From Anolis sagrei (Eukaryota > Chordata > Lepidosauria > Squamata > Anolidae): 64,000 bases of DNA. Positions 43,378 to 54,827 of this stretch are shown here, piece after piece. Below the pieces are notes generated by a model. The model worked only from the letters and a program-made list of their open reading frames with translations, was not told where the DNA came from and searched no databases. Made by a program: the position numbers and the translations under genes. How positions within the stretch are numbered: the stretch's first letter is position 1; every line of letters begins with the position of its first letter. The stretch spans positions 196,536,278 to 196,600,277 of the forward strand of contig NC_090024.1 of NCBI RefSeq assembly GCF_037176765.1, written 5' to 3'.

Positions 43378-43823
43378 GTAAGTTCTTTTTAAATATACGG
43401 TTTGCCTTTCAAAGATTACATAAATTATAATTGTACGTATGACAGTGTAAATGACAAACTGGAGTAAAATGTCTAGTGCTTCTTAACATCCCCATCCGGT
43501 TACCTCCTTCATACAGAGATAAAGAACATTGGTGTTAAAGCAGGCATCCGTTACCATTATTCTCATATAAGGGCCTACAGAAGGAGATGAAGACACAGCC
43601 ATTACATTTTCCTTATCACTACATCACTGGTTCACACTAACAGATACGTAGGAAATCCTGGAACCAGTTTGAGGTCTAGATAATGATTACATAGAACAGA
43701 GAGCACTGATGTTGGTTTCTTGGACGTTCATTGTCCAGCCACCTCAGTTTGAAGCTAGCTTTGAACTGCATTAAATGAATGGTTTAGATCAGGCCACAAT
43801 TGTCAGTAGTGAAGGATTCTGTG

Positions 43824-43825
<2 letters not shown>

Positions 43826-43857
<32 letters not shown>

Positions 43858-43875
43858 TCATACATACACACACAC
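43826..43875. repeat. (CA)n/(TA)n microsatellite
   Basis: acacacacacacacacacac followed by tatatata and a second CA run. It lies in the last intron of RCA-2. Confidence 0.9.
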
Positions 43876-44146
43876 AGAGAGAGAGAAGCAGTTATGCAAG
43901 CAGAGGCAATAAGTTTCCAGGGGAAAACTGTTCAGCTCAGAAGAGGATGCCTCTTTCCTCACTTCCTTTCTGTCCCATCACAACTACCTTTCCAAAACCT
44001 GAAGCATTGCGATCCCACTTGGGATCGTGACTTATAGTTTAAGAAGCTTTGCTCTGCACTGACAAATACAAAACTTGCAATATGAGTTTAAAATGCAGTG
44101 TGCTTCCAAAAATTCTTATTGTAAATGTTTTTTCCTTCTTCTACAG

Positions 44147-45060
44147 GTAGAAATTATTTCCTTTGCTGGCAAGCATCTGCTTAGCTTCATATTCAAAGCT
44201 AACGTATATTAAAGATAAACAGCTTGCTATACTCTACACTTTTTGAAAAGGGCCTGTTTCGTCTGTACAGCCAAGTCAATCAGTCAATTTACTGAACTTA
44301 AAGTAAATATATATATATATAGGAGAAATGCAGTTACCTGAATCTAGCAGCATTAGGGGAGAACAAGCAATATTGCAAAAATAACAAGAAAGAACAAAGT
44401 TAATGGCTTCTTCTTCCTTTCTAGCATTTTTTTAGACATTTTGATAGGAACTGTTTATGTTTTGATTAGCAAATGGACATTAGTCCTTAACAAAACACTA
44501 ATAAAAAAACTAATCTAATGATAACAGGTAGCATAATAAGTGACAGTGAGTTTTCATAATTACAACACAATGTGTTAAAAAGAGTAATTGAATTCATTAG
44601 TTTTTAAAAGCTCAGAAAAATCTTCATGCAAAGGGATGGCTTTTCCTACAGACTCTGATAGATGTGTATCAGACTATCAAAAAGTCTATTTATGATCTAT
44701 CCCAGATGTATTTAGTGGACTTTCTGTGATGAGAAATTGCAAATACAAAAGAGCTGGCAATTATGCTATAGCTGAGTTCTCTCTCTCTCTCTCTTTTATT
44801 TATTTATTTGCAAATCTTATTTTAGAAAGTTTTAAATATCACTCTGGGATTAGATATTACCTCCAGGTTATTTCATTAACATATTTTAGAGCTAGCGATG
44901 AGAAGTTGAACAGTATTTCATTAGAGATATATTTGAAATTAGGTAAATGAAACATGAAATGTACACTGGCATCCAGTAGTAATAAATATAATGTTATAGT
45001 ATGTTCGGTGAAACATTTATAGCTTTTATACAAAAATAAAGGTTTTCTATAGTTTATTAC
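44147..45060 (+). other. RCA-2 last exon, 3'UTR
   Basis: Starts after acceptor ttctacag and matches RCA-1 from 20,883. An AATAAA at 45,035-45,040 would fit a cleavage site near 45,060. There is no conserved ORF across the two copies, so it is UTR. The exact end is inferred. Confidence 0.5.
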
Positions 45061-45094
45061 ATCACAATATAATAGGTGTTGTTCATTTTCCATA

Positions 45095-45745
45095 TCAGCT
45101 TATTTTTAAAATTCAAAATACTCATGCTCCTAGGAGAATAGAAGGGAAATTCCACTATGTCCTTCCCCCACAGATGTTTTGAGTAGCAGACAGGTTTATT
45201 TTTAAAGCAAGAAATAAACTAGGTCTGATAAGGTTTAATAGATTGAAAACAAGCAGTTAGCAAGTGATATCTGCTAAATTTCACTCCTTTACACAACCAT
45301 TAGGAACACAGGTGCTCTACTTTACAGAAAGCTGCACTGCGGCCTAAAACAGCCCTGCTCCTTTTCTGTCTAATTATACCCAACGTATCCAAATGTTTTA
45401 GCTTCAAAAAATGTTATCACCTTAATCATCCTCCGGAGTGTGGGGGAGGCTCCTTCTTTGGAGGCTTTTAAACAGAGGCTGGATAGCCATCTGTGGGGGG
45501 TGCTTTAAATACAGTTTTCCTGCTTCTTGGCAGGAGGTTGGACTGGATGGACCACGAGGTCTCTTCCAACTCAATGATTCTATGTTTCAGTTTGTAATTA
45601 TTTTTGAACATAGTATTCCAGGTGAACTGTGAGCAAAGCAGGACTACTACTGTTCCTTCCCTTGATCTAGATAAGGAATCAAGACACAACTGCATTGGCT
45701 TTTTGCATCATATTACTTTGTTGGTTTAGTTTTGCTTATGGTCTA
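45095..45745 (+). repeat. Orphan duplicated intron block, copy 3 of 3, with a CR1 insertion
   Basis: 45,095-45,420 and 45,598-45,745 match the post-CCP1 intron (2640-3000 and 30,940-31,490), for example ggtttatttttaaagcaaga and agtattccaggtgaactgtg. A CR1 3' end is inserted at 45,430-45,590. The CCP1 exon and promoter that flank the block in the other copies are missing here. Confidence 0.75.
45430..45590 (+). repeat. CR1 LINE 3' end
   Basis: Reads ggaggctcctt, ggcttttaaacagaggctgg, gaggttggactggatggacc and ends caatgattctatg. Plus strand. Confidence 0.85.
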
Positions 45746-45749
45746 TAAT

Positions 45750-46660
45750 GCTTTTCTTATCCTTATTGTGTGTTTTCACACATTTGCTGCTCGAGTCAAA
45801 TTTCTTATCCTGTATTTGTACATCTGTTGACTGATTTAACATGAATACAAAATAAAAATTGTTGTATTTCCTTGATTTTGAAATGCCTTTGACTGTAAGA
45901 TGCGTATTAATTTCACTATCACCAACAGAGAAAAAGAATACTGGTCCATTATCCGGCAGAGGCCACCAGAGGCATGAGAGAGAGAGAGAGAGAGAATAAT
46001 AGTTCATTTTATGGGGGTGGAGGGTGGGTTGAATGAGGAAAACAATTTCCCCCTGTTTTCCTGCTATTCCCCTTACCCATGCCTCTGTGGTAGAAACAAC
46101 CCTCGTTAATGATATGGGAAGTGGGGAGGGAACAAATCTAGCGGGGAAAATGATTTTCCTCCTTTTAACTCATCTCCCCCAATAAAATGGACTGTTCTTC
46201 TCTTTCACCACCTAGTGCCCCCCGTCCGTATAATGGAACAGTACTGAAAAAAGCTTTATATATATATATATAGAACACATGATTCTAAGATGTACAGTAC
46301 ACCATTTTTAGAAAAGTGTATATGGGAAAAACAATGTGTCATAGAATGAAAGGATTGTGGTATTTTAACAATATATGTCCAAATAATCAAATTCCAGCTG
46401 TGGGTAAGCACAAATAGCTGTTGTGAAAGTACTTCCACTCAAAGTGGAAAGTCATTCTTGGATGGTAGCAGCAGCAACCCACAAACCAACAAGCATTTCC
46501 CCATATGTCAGCTGGATAGGCAGGAATTCTAAATTCCTTTTCAGTTATATCTTGAATTCCCTCCTGGGTTCATCAATTTGCTTCTGTAGCCTTGCCACCA
46601 TAAAATATGCTTTCTACTTATATGTATTTAACCGATTACACTGCCTGAATACCAAGCAAA
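45750..46660. other. Intergenic stretch, no gene seen
   Basis: AT-rich, with (GA)n near 45,978-45,995 and (TA)n near 46,258. No splice-bounded CCP frame or recognised repeat ends. Confidence 0.5.
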
Positions 46661-47400
46661 AAAGTGGGTGCTAGAAACGAAATTATACGAAAGCGGACTG
46701 GCACAACCTGGGGATTACAACCAGATACAGTGAAGACATCAGCTCTTGTGTTTTGCTACCCTGCTGCTGAGTATGCATGCCCAGTGTGGAACACATCTCA
46801 CCACACTAAAACAGTGGATGTGGCTCTTAATGAGACATAGTGCATCATCACAGGCTGTCTGCGCCCTACACCACTGGAGAAATTACACTGTTTAGCTGGT
46901 ATTGCACCACTTGACATACATCGGGAAGCAGCAGCCAATAATGAAAGGACCAAGGCAGTGACATCTCCAGACCATCCCCTGTTCGGATATCAGCCAGCAC
47001 GCCAACGTCTTAAATCAAGAAATAGTTTTCTAAGATTGACAGAGATAATCGCAGGAACACCTCAGCAAGCAAGAGTCCAAAAGTGGCAGGCTCAAACCCA
47101 GAACCTCAATCAATGACTGATACCAAATGAGAGACTTCCCCTGGGCACAAAGAAGACTGGGCAACTTGGAAGGTGCTGAACAAACTCTGATCTGGCACCA
47201 GAAGATGCAAAGCCAACCTTAAGAAATGGGGCTACAAAGTGGAGTCCATGACATGCGAGTGTGGAGAAGAGCAAACCACAGACCACCTACTGCAATGCAG
47301 CCTGAGCCCCGCCACGTGCATGATGGAGGACCTTGCAGCAACACCAGAGGCACTCCAAGTGGCCAGATCCTGGTCAAAGGACATTTAGTATAATGCCAAG
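46660..47400 (+). mobile_element. Non-LTR retrotransposon, ORF2 C-terminus
   Basis: DNA matching the copy at 52,660-53,420, including the knuckle region (gtgtggagaagagcaaacca) and the end ccagatcctggtcaaaggac. Several frame breaks. A dead 3' piece of the family at 19,690. Confidence 0.8.
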
Positions 47401-47569
47401 TTTTCAAACTTTGTGGGGATTTTTGTTGGTTTTTTAAATACATTTCAACTGCACCCTTAGTTTGCTCCTGGTATGATAAATGGAAAGATATGGACAACCA
47501 GATGGATAGGACTGACAATTGTGGAATTGGAATTTGAACTATGAGATTGCGAAACGCTGACCATCAATG

Positions 47570-47825
47570 AGGAGAAATGGTTTGTATTAGTTTTATTGCT
47601 TTTATTGGTTTTATGGTTGTTTTTGCTTTACAATAATTATTGTTTTCTGTTAATTGATGTTATTACTAGAATTGCTGTTTTCTGTTAACTGATGTTATTT
47701 GTCTTATTGCTGTTATGTGATGCGGGCATCGAATTGTGCCTTGCTTTTGTAAGCTGCCCTGAGTCCCCTCCGGGGTGAGAAGGGCGGAGTAGAAGCAACC
47801 GAAATAAATAAATAAATAAATGAAG
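47570..47825 (+). repeat. L2 LINE 3' end
   Basis: Ends with aagctgccctgagtcccctc, cggggtgagaagggcggagt and (AAAT)n. No coding part remains. Confidence 0.8.
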
Positions 47826-48330
47826 GCAAAGCAAAGGCAAAGCAATGTTATTGATTAGTCCACTGACTGTATCAACATTAAAGACAAAAACAAAAATGTA
47901 CACAAGTAGACAATAATCACTATCCTAAGACTCCCATAATAGTGAACTAACATACATTCAAACCTGATTAAAAGGTAATTTAAAATATCATCATTAAAAT
48001 ACCAAGGTAAAATTTCAAACCACAAAAATTAAAAACGAAGGTTAAAACAAAGATTAAGATAGACTAGCTATTACACAATCCCATAAATGAATAAATGACC
48101 ATTATAAGTTTGGGAGACAATAACAGAGGATTATGGGATTTGTAGTTTACTCACATCCATCCATATGCATTTGGGACAACTCATTAAAAAAAACCAAAAC
48201 AATCTAATATTTATCATTCCAAAAGACCTAACCTGGACATCGCTGGGTAGGTACCTATGCTAGGGAAATATATATTATATGTATTATAGGTAGAATGGAA
48301 ATGGGAAGTCATGTAAAAAAAATAAGAAAA
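47826..48330. other. Upstream region of RCA-3, no gene seen
   Basis: AT-rich. A short run gattatgggatttgtagttt echoes the repeat blocks at 29,105. Nothing else recognised before the CpG island. Confidence 0.5.
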
Positions 48331-48339
48331 CCACTGGGA

Positions 48340-48542
48340 AGCCTCCCTCCCCCCGCCCCCCCCCCCGGACCTGTGATGTGTTTTGCCCATCTCCTTGGCA
48401 ACGGCCTGTCAATCACAAGCCGGTTGTGCCTTCCTTTTCTAGAGTCCGGTGGTCGGTTGTCAACGGGCTGGGCGCTTGGAGGCTTCTCCGCTGGCTGGGG
48501 TCGCGCGTCCAGCCCACCCTCCCTCCTCTCGCTTGGGACGCC
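48340..48542 (+). promoter_or_regulatory. CpG promoter of RCA-3
   Basis: GC-rich with a poly(C) run at about 48,352-48,366. No TATA box seen. Unlike the RCA-1/RCA-2 promoters it lacks the paired cgcatgcgca sites, so its control probably differs. Assigned by position before a signal-peptide exon. Confidence 0.6.
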
Positions 48543-48654
48543 ATGCGGGGCCGCTTGAGGCTGTTGTCCTCGTGGGCCCAGGGCCTGGGGGCCACGAGGC
48601 TGCCTCTGCTGCTCCTGCTGCTCCTGCTGGGGCTCTCGGCCGGGGCCGCGCGGG
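48543..48654 (+). CDS. RCA-3 signal-peptide exon
   Basis: The ATG at 48,543 gives MRGRLRLLSSWAQGLGATR then LPLLLLLLLLGLSAGAAR, a classic signal peptide with a Leu-rich core and small residues (AGA) at the likely cleavage site. It ends in phase 1 at donor GTGGGT, matching the phase-1 CCP1 exon at 51,957. The long ORFs on the other strand here are side effects of GC content. Confidence 0.85.
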
Positions 48655-48857
48655 GTGGGTTCTGGCTGCGCTGCCTTTCCGCTCTTGGCTGGAAGTGCGC
48701 GCCTCGGCTCCTCCTCCGGGCCTTTCCCTCTCAGTCTCATCCCGTTGCCCTTCCCTTCTGGGCTCGCAGAAAGAAGGATTTCCTTGGGCTCCGTCTAGAG
48801 AAATCGCTGCCGCAATCCCTTGTCTTCCAAATGATCTATATATAACCTTAAATAGCA

Positions 48858-49262
48858 GGCATGGACAAACATGAGCCCTCCCTCCAGGTGTTTCGGACTT
48901 CAACTCCCACCATTCCTAATAGCCTCCGGACCCTTCCCCCCCCCCCCCCCCCCACCGCTTAAGCTGAGGGGGAAAAGGAAAGGGCATGAGGCTGTCAGGA
49001 ATGGTGGGAGCTGAAGTCCAAAACACCTGGATGGCTCAAGTTTGCGCTGAAGCGGCTAAGGGGGAAAAGAAAAGGGCCCGAGGCTGTCAGGAATGGTGGG
49101 AATTGAAGTCCAAAACACCTGGATGGCTCAAGTTTGCCCATGCTTGGCGCCTAAGTGGCTGAGGGGACAAAGGAAAAAAGGTCCTGAAGCTGTCAGGAAT
49201 GGTGGCAATTTAAGTCCAAAACACCTGGAAGGCTCAAGTTTGCCCACGCTTGCCGTAGACAC
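48858..49262. mobile_element. hAT-type MITE with tandemly repeated right arm
   Basis: The left arm caggcatggacaaacatgag is followed by three direct copies of the right arm (caggaatggtggga ... aaaacacctgga ... ctcaagtttgc) at about 48,990-49,045, 49,085-49,145 and 49,190-49,262. The family is that of 24,838-25,024. A poly(C) run lies at 48,930-48,950. Confidence 0.7.
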
Positions 49263-49429
49263 TCCCTTAGTCCTGAAACATATTATCAGACTTCATTGAT
49301 TTTTAGCCACCCAAAACAATTTCCTTCCTGCTCCATCACTTTATCACTAATGTCAGAATACAGGCCAAAGAATATCTCTTATTGTAGGGGCAAAGAACTT
49401 TTGTTGAGAGGTAATTAGATGCTGTTCAG

Positions 49430-49925
49430 ATGGTCCAGGAACCTGTTGAGTTCTTCCTCTCCATGGAAATGCTGGACCACTCTCACAACCACCATGTCAG
49501 ACTACACAGAGAAGCCATTGAAATACACAAGCATGTGGACAATTTCCACAGAAAGGAGGAAACCATGAAAATGAACAAAATCTGGCTACCAGTATTAAAA
49601 AAACTCTAAAATTACAACAGCACAACAACAGAGAGGAAACAAACAAGGACATCTAATCACCTCTCAACCAAAGTTTGCTCCAGGCACTGTCAGGCCATTA
49701 TATGCTAATCAAGGTAGTCAGTTGAAACATTGACACCTAGCTCCAGCAGACAAGAGTCCTTTGTCCCACCCTGGTCATTCCACAGATATATAAACCCTTT
49801 TTCCTAGTTCCAACAGACCTCACTACCTCTGAGGATGCTTGCCATAGATGCAGGCGAAATGTCAGGAGAGAATGCCTCTAGACCATGACCATATAGCCTG
49901 AAAAAACCTACAACAACCCACTGAT
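49430..49925 (+). mobile_element. Penelope-like element, 3' part and terminal region
   Basis: The text coding HHVRLHREAIEIHKHVDNF (near the end of the GIY-YIG ORF) is followed by a terminal region with cacagatatataaacccttt and ccatagatgcaggcgaaatg. The same terminal region is at 50,840 (minus) and 54,030 (plus). Confidence 0.75.
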
Positions 49926-50394
49926 AATAATGATCAATTTTTTTCTTCCTTCTCTTAAAACCCAATTTTGCCATGTATATCTAGTTTTACATCTCACTCA
50001 CATAGTTGTTTGGGAAAACAGTAACAATATTGCTTTTGTGCCACATTTTAACCCCCCCCCCCTCTTGATTTGCACTTGATTCTGAATGCTATGATACAAC
50101 TATCTCTCTCCCCCCTCCCCCTTTTTTTTTAACTTGTATTTTTTTACTGGTGCCATGTGCGTGTTGTTTAAGAAAGAGAAAAGAGTTCTTGGGTAAGGAT
50201 AACACAACAATCTTATGAATGTCAGTCTGCCACAATTCATTTGTTAGTCTTTGGGATATCAAAAGGGTCTATTTGTTGTTGTCTGTTCTTGCTGCAACAT
50301 ATTCTTGGGGAACTTTTCATGACTCAAAACTCAATAAAAATGATTGTATGTCTGTATTTATTGATTTATCATATCAGAGGCGAATCAAGGGTAC

Positions 50395-50840
50395 AGTTGT
50401 AATGTTTTTAAAAACACAAAACTTTTAAAAACTTGGCATTCTATGAAATGTCCTTTGACCAGTAGCTGGCCACTTGGAGTGCAATTGGTGTTGCTATAAG
50501 AAGGTCCTCCATTGTGCATGTGGCAGGGCTCAGGCTGCATTGCAAAAGGTGGTCTGTGGTGTGCTCTTCTCCACACCCGCATGCCGTGACCCCATTTCTT
50601 AAAGCGGACCACACTCCACTTTGTGACCCCATTTCTTAAGGTTGGCTCTGCATCTTGTGGTGCCAGAGCGGAATCTGATGAGCGCCTTCTAAGTTGCCCA
50701 GTCTTCTGTGTGCCCAGGGGAAACTCTCTCATTCGGTATCAGCCATGTGTTGAGGTTCCAGGTTTCAGCTTTTGGGCTCTCACTTGCTGGGGTGTTCCTG
50801 CGAATATCTCTGTAGATGTTGGGTAGAAACTATTTCTTGA
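50395..50840 (-). mobile_element. Non-LTR retrotransposon, ORF2 C-terminus
   Basis: Minus-strand peptide CGCGEEHTTDHLLQCSLSP and ALQVASYWSKDIS. Same family as 19,690. It is flanked by Penelope-like pieces on both sides. Confidence 0.8.
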
Positions 50841-51600
50841 TTGGGTAGGTTTTTTCGGGCTATATGGCCATGGTCTAGAGGCATTTGCTCCTGATGTTAC
50901 GCCTGCATCTATGGCAAGCATCCTCAGAGGTAGTGAGGTCTGTTGGAACAAGGAAAAATGGTTTATATTAGGTTTGGCCAATCCATGGTTCTAAATGGTT
51001 CTAAAGTACTTACAAAACTAAAGTTCTGGTGGTGAAAATTTTGGAACTCTAACAAAACTTTCAAAATGTAATTATTATTTCATTAATGGAGATTTTTATG
51101 ACAGAACCAATTAGGAACTGCCATTTATAATGAAATTTTGAGAGTTTTGTTAGAGTTTTGAAATTTTCATCACCAGAACTTTAATTTTGTAAGTACTGTA
51201 GAACTATTTAGAACCATGGATTGCCCAAGCCTAGTTTATATATCTGTGGAATGACCAGGGTGGGACAAAGGACTCTTGTCTGCTGGAGCTAGGTGTCAAT
51301 GTTTCAACTGACTACCTTGATTAGCATATAATGGCCTGACAGTGCCTGGAGCAAACTTTGGTTGAGAGGTGATTAGATGTCCTTGTTTGTTTCCTCTCTG
51401 TTGTTGTGCTGTTGTAATTTTAGAGTTTTTTTAATACTGGTAGCCAGATTTTGTTCATGTTCATGGTTTCCTCCTTTCTGTGGAAATTGTCCACATGCTT
51501 GTGTATTTCAATGGCTTCTCTGTGTAGTCTGACATGGTGGTTGTGAGAGTGGTCCAGCATTTGTGTGTTCTCAAATAAAATGCTGTGTTCTTGATTGAAA
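50841..51600 (-). mobile_element. Penelope-like element, antisense, with an inserted MITE
   Basis: Begins with ttttttcgggctatatggcc and catctatggcaagcatcctc. After the MITE it continues tatctgtggaatgaccaggg and tccacatgcttgtgtatttc, the reverse complement of 49,470-49,900. With that copy it forms a large inverted pair. Confidence 0.75.
50969..51233. mobile_element. Palindromic MITE with exact 8-bp target-site duplication
   Basis: A 265-bp element with ends taggtttggccaatccatgg and ccatggattgcccaagccta. The 8-bp duplication gtttatat lies at 50,961-50,968 and 51,234-51,241. The arms pair over most of the length. The 8-bp duplication points to hAT, though the TAGG ends differ from the other hATs here. 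It inserted into the Penelope-like element. Confidence 0.85.
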
Positions 51601-51604
51601 GCGT

Positions 51605-51840
51605 TGGCATGCTAGCTAATATACGAACAGGGGATGGGCCAAAGATGTCACTGCCTTGGTCCTTTCATTATTGGCTGCTACTTCCTGGTCGATGTGGACA
51701 TGAGAGAAGCCTCCCCACAGAATTGCAACACATCTGGGTGTTCCCTGGGCAACATCTTTGTAGATGGCTGATTCCCACATCAGAAGAGACCAGAAATGAC
51801 TTGTAGATAACATTTTTAAAAAAATTAAATCTCTCACGGT
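51605..51840 (-). mobile_element. Non-LTR retrotransposon fragment
   Basis: Minus-strand pieces such as DQEVAANNERTKAVTSLAHP match the plus-strand copy at 52,930 (QEVATNSERTKAVTSPAHP). Same LINE family as 50,395. Confidence 0.7.
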
Positions 51841-51956
51841 TTAATACTTCTTGTGATATCAAAAGCAGATGGGATACAATGTAATCTATTTCTTAACAGT
51901 ATTGAGACTTCATACTCCTGTTTGCATTGTTGTTGCCTGCCTTGGTTTGTTTTTAG

Positions 51957-52142
51957 GGGCATGCCCTGATCCACCCAGTATGAGATATGCTATGCTAAAA
52001 GAAGAGTTTCGTGTCCTGAGGGGTTTTCGTGTTGGGCTCGTAATACAATATGTTTGCCGTCACACAGAGCCTGACTATGTTGTCATTAATATTACATGTA
52101 CTGAAAAGTCACAGTGGTCAAAACCGGACAGGTATTGTATAG
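51957..52142 (+). CDS. RCA-3 CCP1 exon
   Basis: A 186-bp exon (62 codons, phase 1-1), acceptor gtttttag, donor GTAACA. It reads ACPDPPSMRYAMLKEEFR, GLVIQYVCRHTEPDYVVI and NITCTEKSQWSKPDRYC, with all four cysteines and the Trp. Spliced to the signal exon it gives AAR-G-ACPDPPS. The CPDPP start and short Cys1-Cys2 stretch suit a first CCP in RCA proteins. A sequon (NIT) overlaps Cys3. It is not close to the RCA-1/RCA-2 modules, so RCA-3 is a separate gene. Confidence 0.88.
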
Positions 52143-52339
52143 GTAACAAATCTTATTTTGTCATTTAATTAATCCAATTATTTAAAGCCATTTTATATGT
52201 TCTGTTTCCAAAATGTTTGTCTAATAGCTTTTAAATAATAGATACAACAATGCAAACTGTAGTTAATAGTTAGAAATATCAAAAAAGGTCAAAGGCTTTC
52301 ATGGCTGGAATCACTGGGTTGCTGTGGGTTTTCGGGGCT

Positions 52340-53425
52340 GTATGGCCATGTTCCAATTAAAGCCCTGGCAGACTGTGCAAAAAGAATCTGCGAACCCCAC
52401 CTCCTCCAAGGTGAACTAAACTACCTAAACTGGGCTCTACAGGCAATGGATCCTTCACCACAGATATCAGAAGAACTGAAAGAACAAGAACAAGCAACGA
52501 GAGTAAAGACAAAGATCCACCCAGATAACTAATCTAAAACACAGACATATGTTTTTCATCTTAAGAACAGACAAGCATCCTGAGCTCTGAGGATTACCTG
52601 GGAAAGAATACCACTGGAGCATTGCAGCACACCCAAATACCTGAAAGTTTGGACTATGCTCTGACCTACAAGAAGCAGTGCCTGAATATCAAGCAAAAAG
52701 TGGGCACTAGAAATAATATCATACCAAAGCTGACTGGTACACCCACATACAGTGAAGACATCTGCATTTGCGCTATGCTACTCTGCTGCTGAGTATGCAT
52801 GCCCAGTGTGGAACACATCTCACGCTAAAACAGTGGATGTGGCTCTTAATGAGACATGCCACGTTATCACGGAGTGTCTGCGCCCCTACACTACTGGAGA
52901 GATTACACTGTTTAACCGGTATTGCACCACCTGACATCCGCCAGGAAGTAGCAACCAATAGTGAAAGGACCAAGGCAGTGACATCTCCGGCCCATCCTCT
53001 GTTTAGGTATCAGCCAGCACACCAAGAACTTAAATCAAGAAATAGTTTTCTAAGATCTACAGAGACACTTGCTGGAACACCTCAGCAAGCGAGAGTCCAA
53101 AAGTGGCAAGCTCAAATCCAGAACCTCAATCAATGGCTGATACCAAATGAGAGACTCCCTCCTGGCCACACAGAAGACTGGGCGACTTGGAAGGTGTTGA
53201 ACAGACTGCACTCTGGCACCATGAGATGCAGAGCCAACCTTAAGAAATGGAGTCACAAAGTGGAATCCATGACATGTGAGTGTGGAGAAGAGCAAACCAC
53301 AGACCACCTACTGCAATGCAACCTGAGCCCTGTCACATGCACAATGGAGGACCTTCTTGCAGCAACACCAGAGGCACTCCAAGTGACCAGCTACTGGTCA
53401 AAGGACATTTAATAGAATACCAAGT
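52340..53425 (+). mobile_element. Non-LTR retrotransposon, ORF2 3' half
   Basis: The frame encodes AAEYACPVWNTSHAKTVDVA, then SRNSFLRSTETLAGTPQQAR, DWATWKVLNRLHSGTMRCRA and CECGEEQTTDHLLQC. This is the longest copy of the family in the window. A frame break lies between the first and second motifs. Confidence 0.85.
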
Positions 53426-53519
53426 CTGCAAATTTTGTGTTTTGTTTGTTTGTTTGTCTGTCTGTTTTTTAATGCAGTACAACTGTTTTGGTTTGCCCCT
53501 GATAAATAAATAACCAGAG

Positions 53520-54265
53520 GAAAAAGTGTTTTTACCATACATCAAGAGAACCACTGACCACATAGGGAAGGTGATCAAAAAACACAACCTGCAAACTATC
53601 TACAGACCCACTAAGAAAATCCAACAAATGCTATGGTCAGCAAAGGACAAGAGGGATCCTCTCACCTCTGTTGTATACCATGCATGTGTGGACAAGTCTA
53701 CATAGGGACCACCAAACGCAGCATTGCCCAAACAAGACTCAAGGAACAGGAAAGACACTGCAGACTACTAGCAGAGCACCTAATGAACCAACCTAGACAC
53801 AGCATATTATTTGAGAACACAGAAATGCTGAACCACTCTAACAACCACCATGTCAGACTACACAGAGAAACCATTGAAATCCACAAGCATGTGGACAATT
53901 TCAACAGACAGTAAATAAAGAGCAACACTTACAAAACAGGGGAATTCCATACATGGAACAATCAAGGTCAGCTAACATCTCCTAACAAAGTATTCCCCCA
54001 GGCAGGAAGCAGCCAGGCTTTGAAGCTGCAGGGCCATTTAATGCTAATCAAGGTGGCTAATTGCAACATTCACACCTGTCTCAGGAAGACAAAAGTTATT
54101 TCTCCCTCCCTGGACATTCCACAGATATATAAACCTCACTTGCCTAGTTTCTAACAGATATCACAACCTAAGAGAATGCATGCCATAGATGTGGGTAAAA
54201 CGTTAGGAGTGAATGCTTCTGGAACATGGTCATACAGCCCAGAAAACTCACAACAACCCAGTATC
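53520..54265 (+). mobile_element. Penelope-like element, GIY-YIG end and terminal repeat
   Basis: The frame from 53,633 encodes CIPCMCGQVYIGTTKRSIAQ, the GIY-YIG core, followed by HRETIEIHKHVDNFNRQ. The terminal region follows (cacagatatataaacctcac, gaacatggtcatacagccca). A penelope-type element by this endonuclease. The RT part is missing, so it is 5' truncated. Confidence 0.85.
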
Positions 54266-54724
54266 AGAAAATGCCCCCATTTCCCCAACTTGATCTTTTT
54301 AGTAAAAAACCTGATTTTCGATAGTCATGACACATGGAAAAGACACAGGTCGGATTATCTAACCTCATGGATATGGTTCAATGTTCCTGAATGTCTGCTC
54401 AGCCAAATCATTTAAGTAAGAATTTTTCCGGTCTTTCGAAAAATGTATATACGGTACGTCTTTGGTGACATCATTTCATGCTCATGTGAATCTTGAAGTC
54501 ATGTATTGTGAACATCCAACACCAGATTTTGAAAAAGTGTGGGTTGCAATCCATAAATATAAGAGACTGTGTATGATACATAAACTTTGGAAATTGTATT
54601 TTATTCTTGATCTTGTTGTTTTGCTGTATATAGTTTCCGAAAAAAAGTTCCACTGATCATTCAAAAATTATTATTTTTGTTTCTGTACCTGCATGGCTTT
54701 ATGTATGTATTTTTTTCATTTCAG

Positions 54725-54827
54725 AAACTGTTTGTGCATATCCAGGCCCTCTGAGAAATGGTTCAATCCAAGTCCAACAGGAAAAGTACGACGTTGGCTC
54801 AAAAATTACATATTCTTGTGATTTAGG
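54725..54827 (+). CDS. RCA-3 CCP2 exon, first half (split module)
   Basis: 103 bp, acceptor tttcag, donor GTAAGA, phase 1 in and phase 2 out. It reads TVCAYPGPLRNGSIQ, QEKYDVGSKITYSCDLG, giving Cys1 and Cys2. The intron falls right after the Cys2-x-x-G, where split modules of CR1, CR2, C4BPA and CD46 are interrupted. The other half is at 56,263. Confidence 0.9.

Larger units (their letters stand above)
27950..45090 (+). repeat. Segmental duplication unit 2 (body of RCA-2)
   Basis: Counterpart of 300-22,100, with the same exon order and the same exon lengths for CCP3, CCP4, the 27-bp exon, TM and tail. CCP2 differs by two codons (180 against 174 bp). Confidence 0.75.

Noticed and set aside
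48309-48903. Several long ORFs on both strands around the RCA-3 first exon
   Set aside because: GC-rich composition. Only the frame from 48,543 has a signal peptide and a phase-1 donor that fits CCP1.
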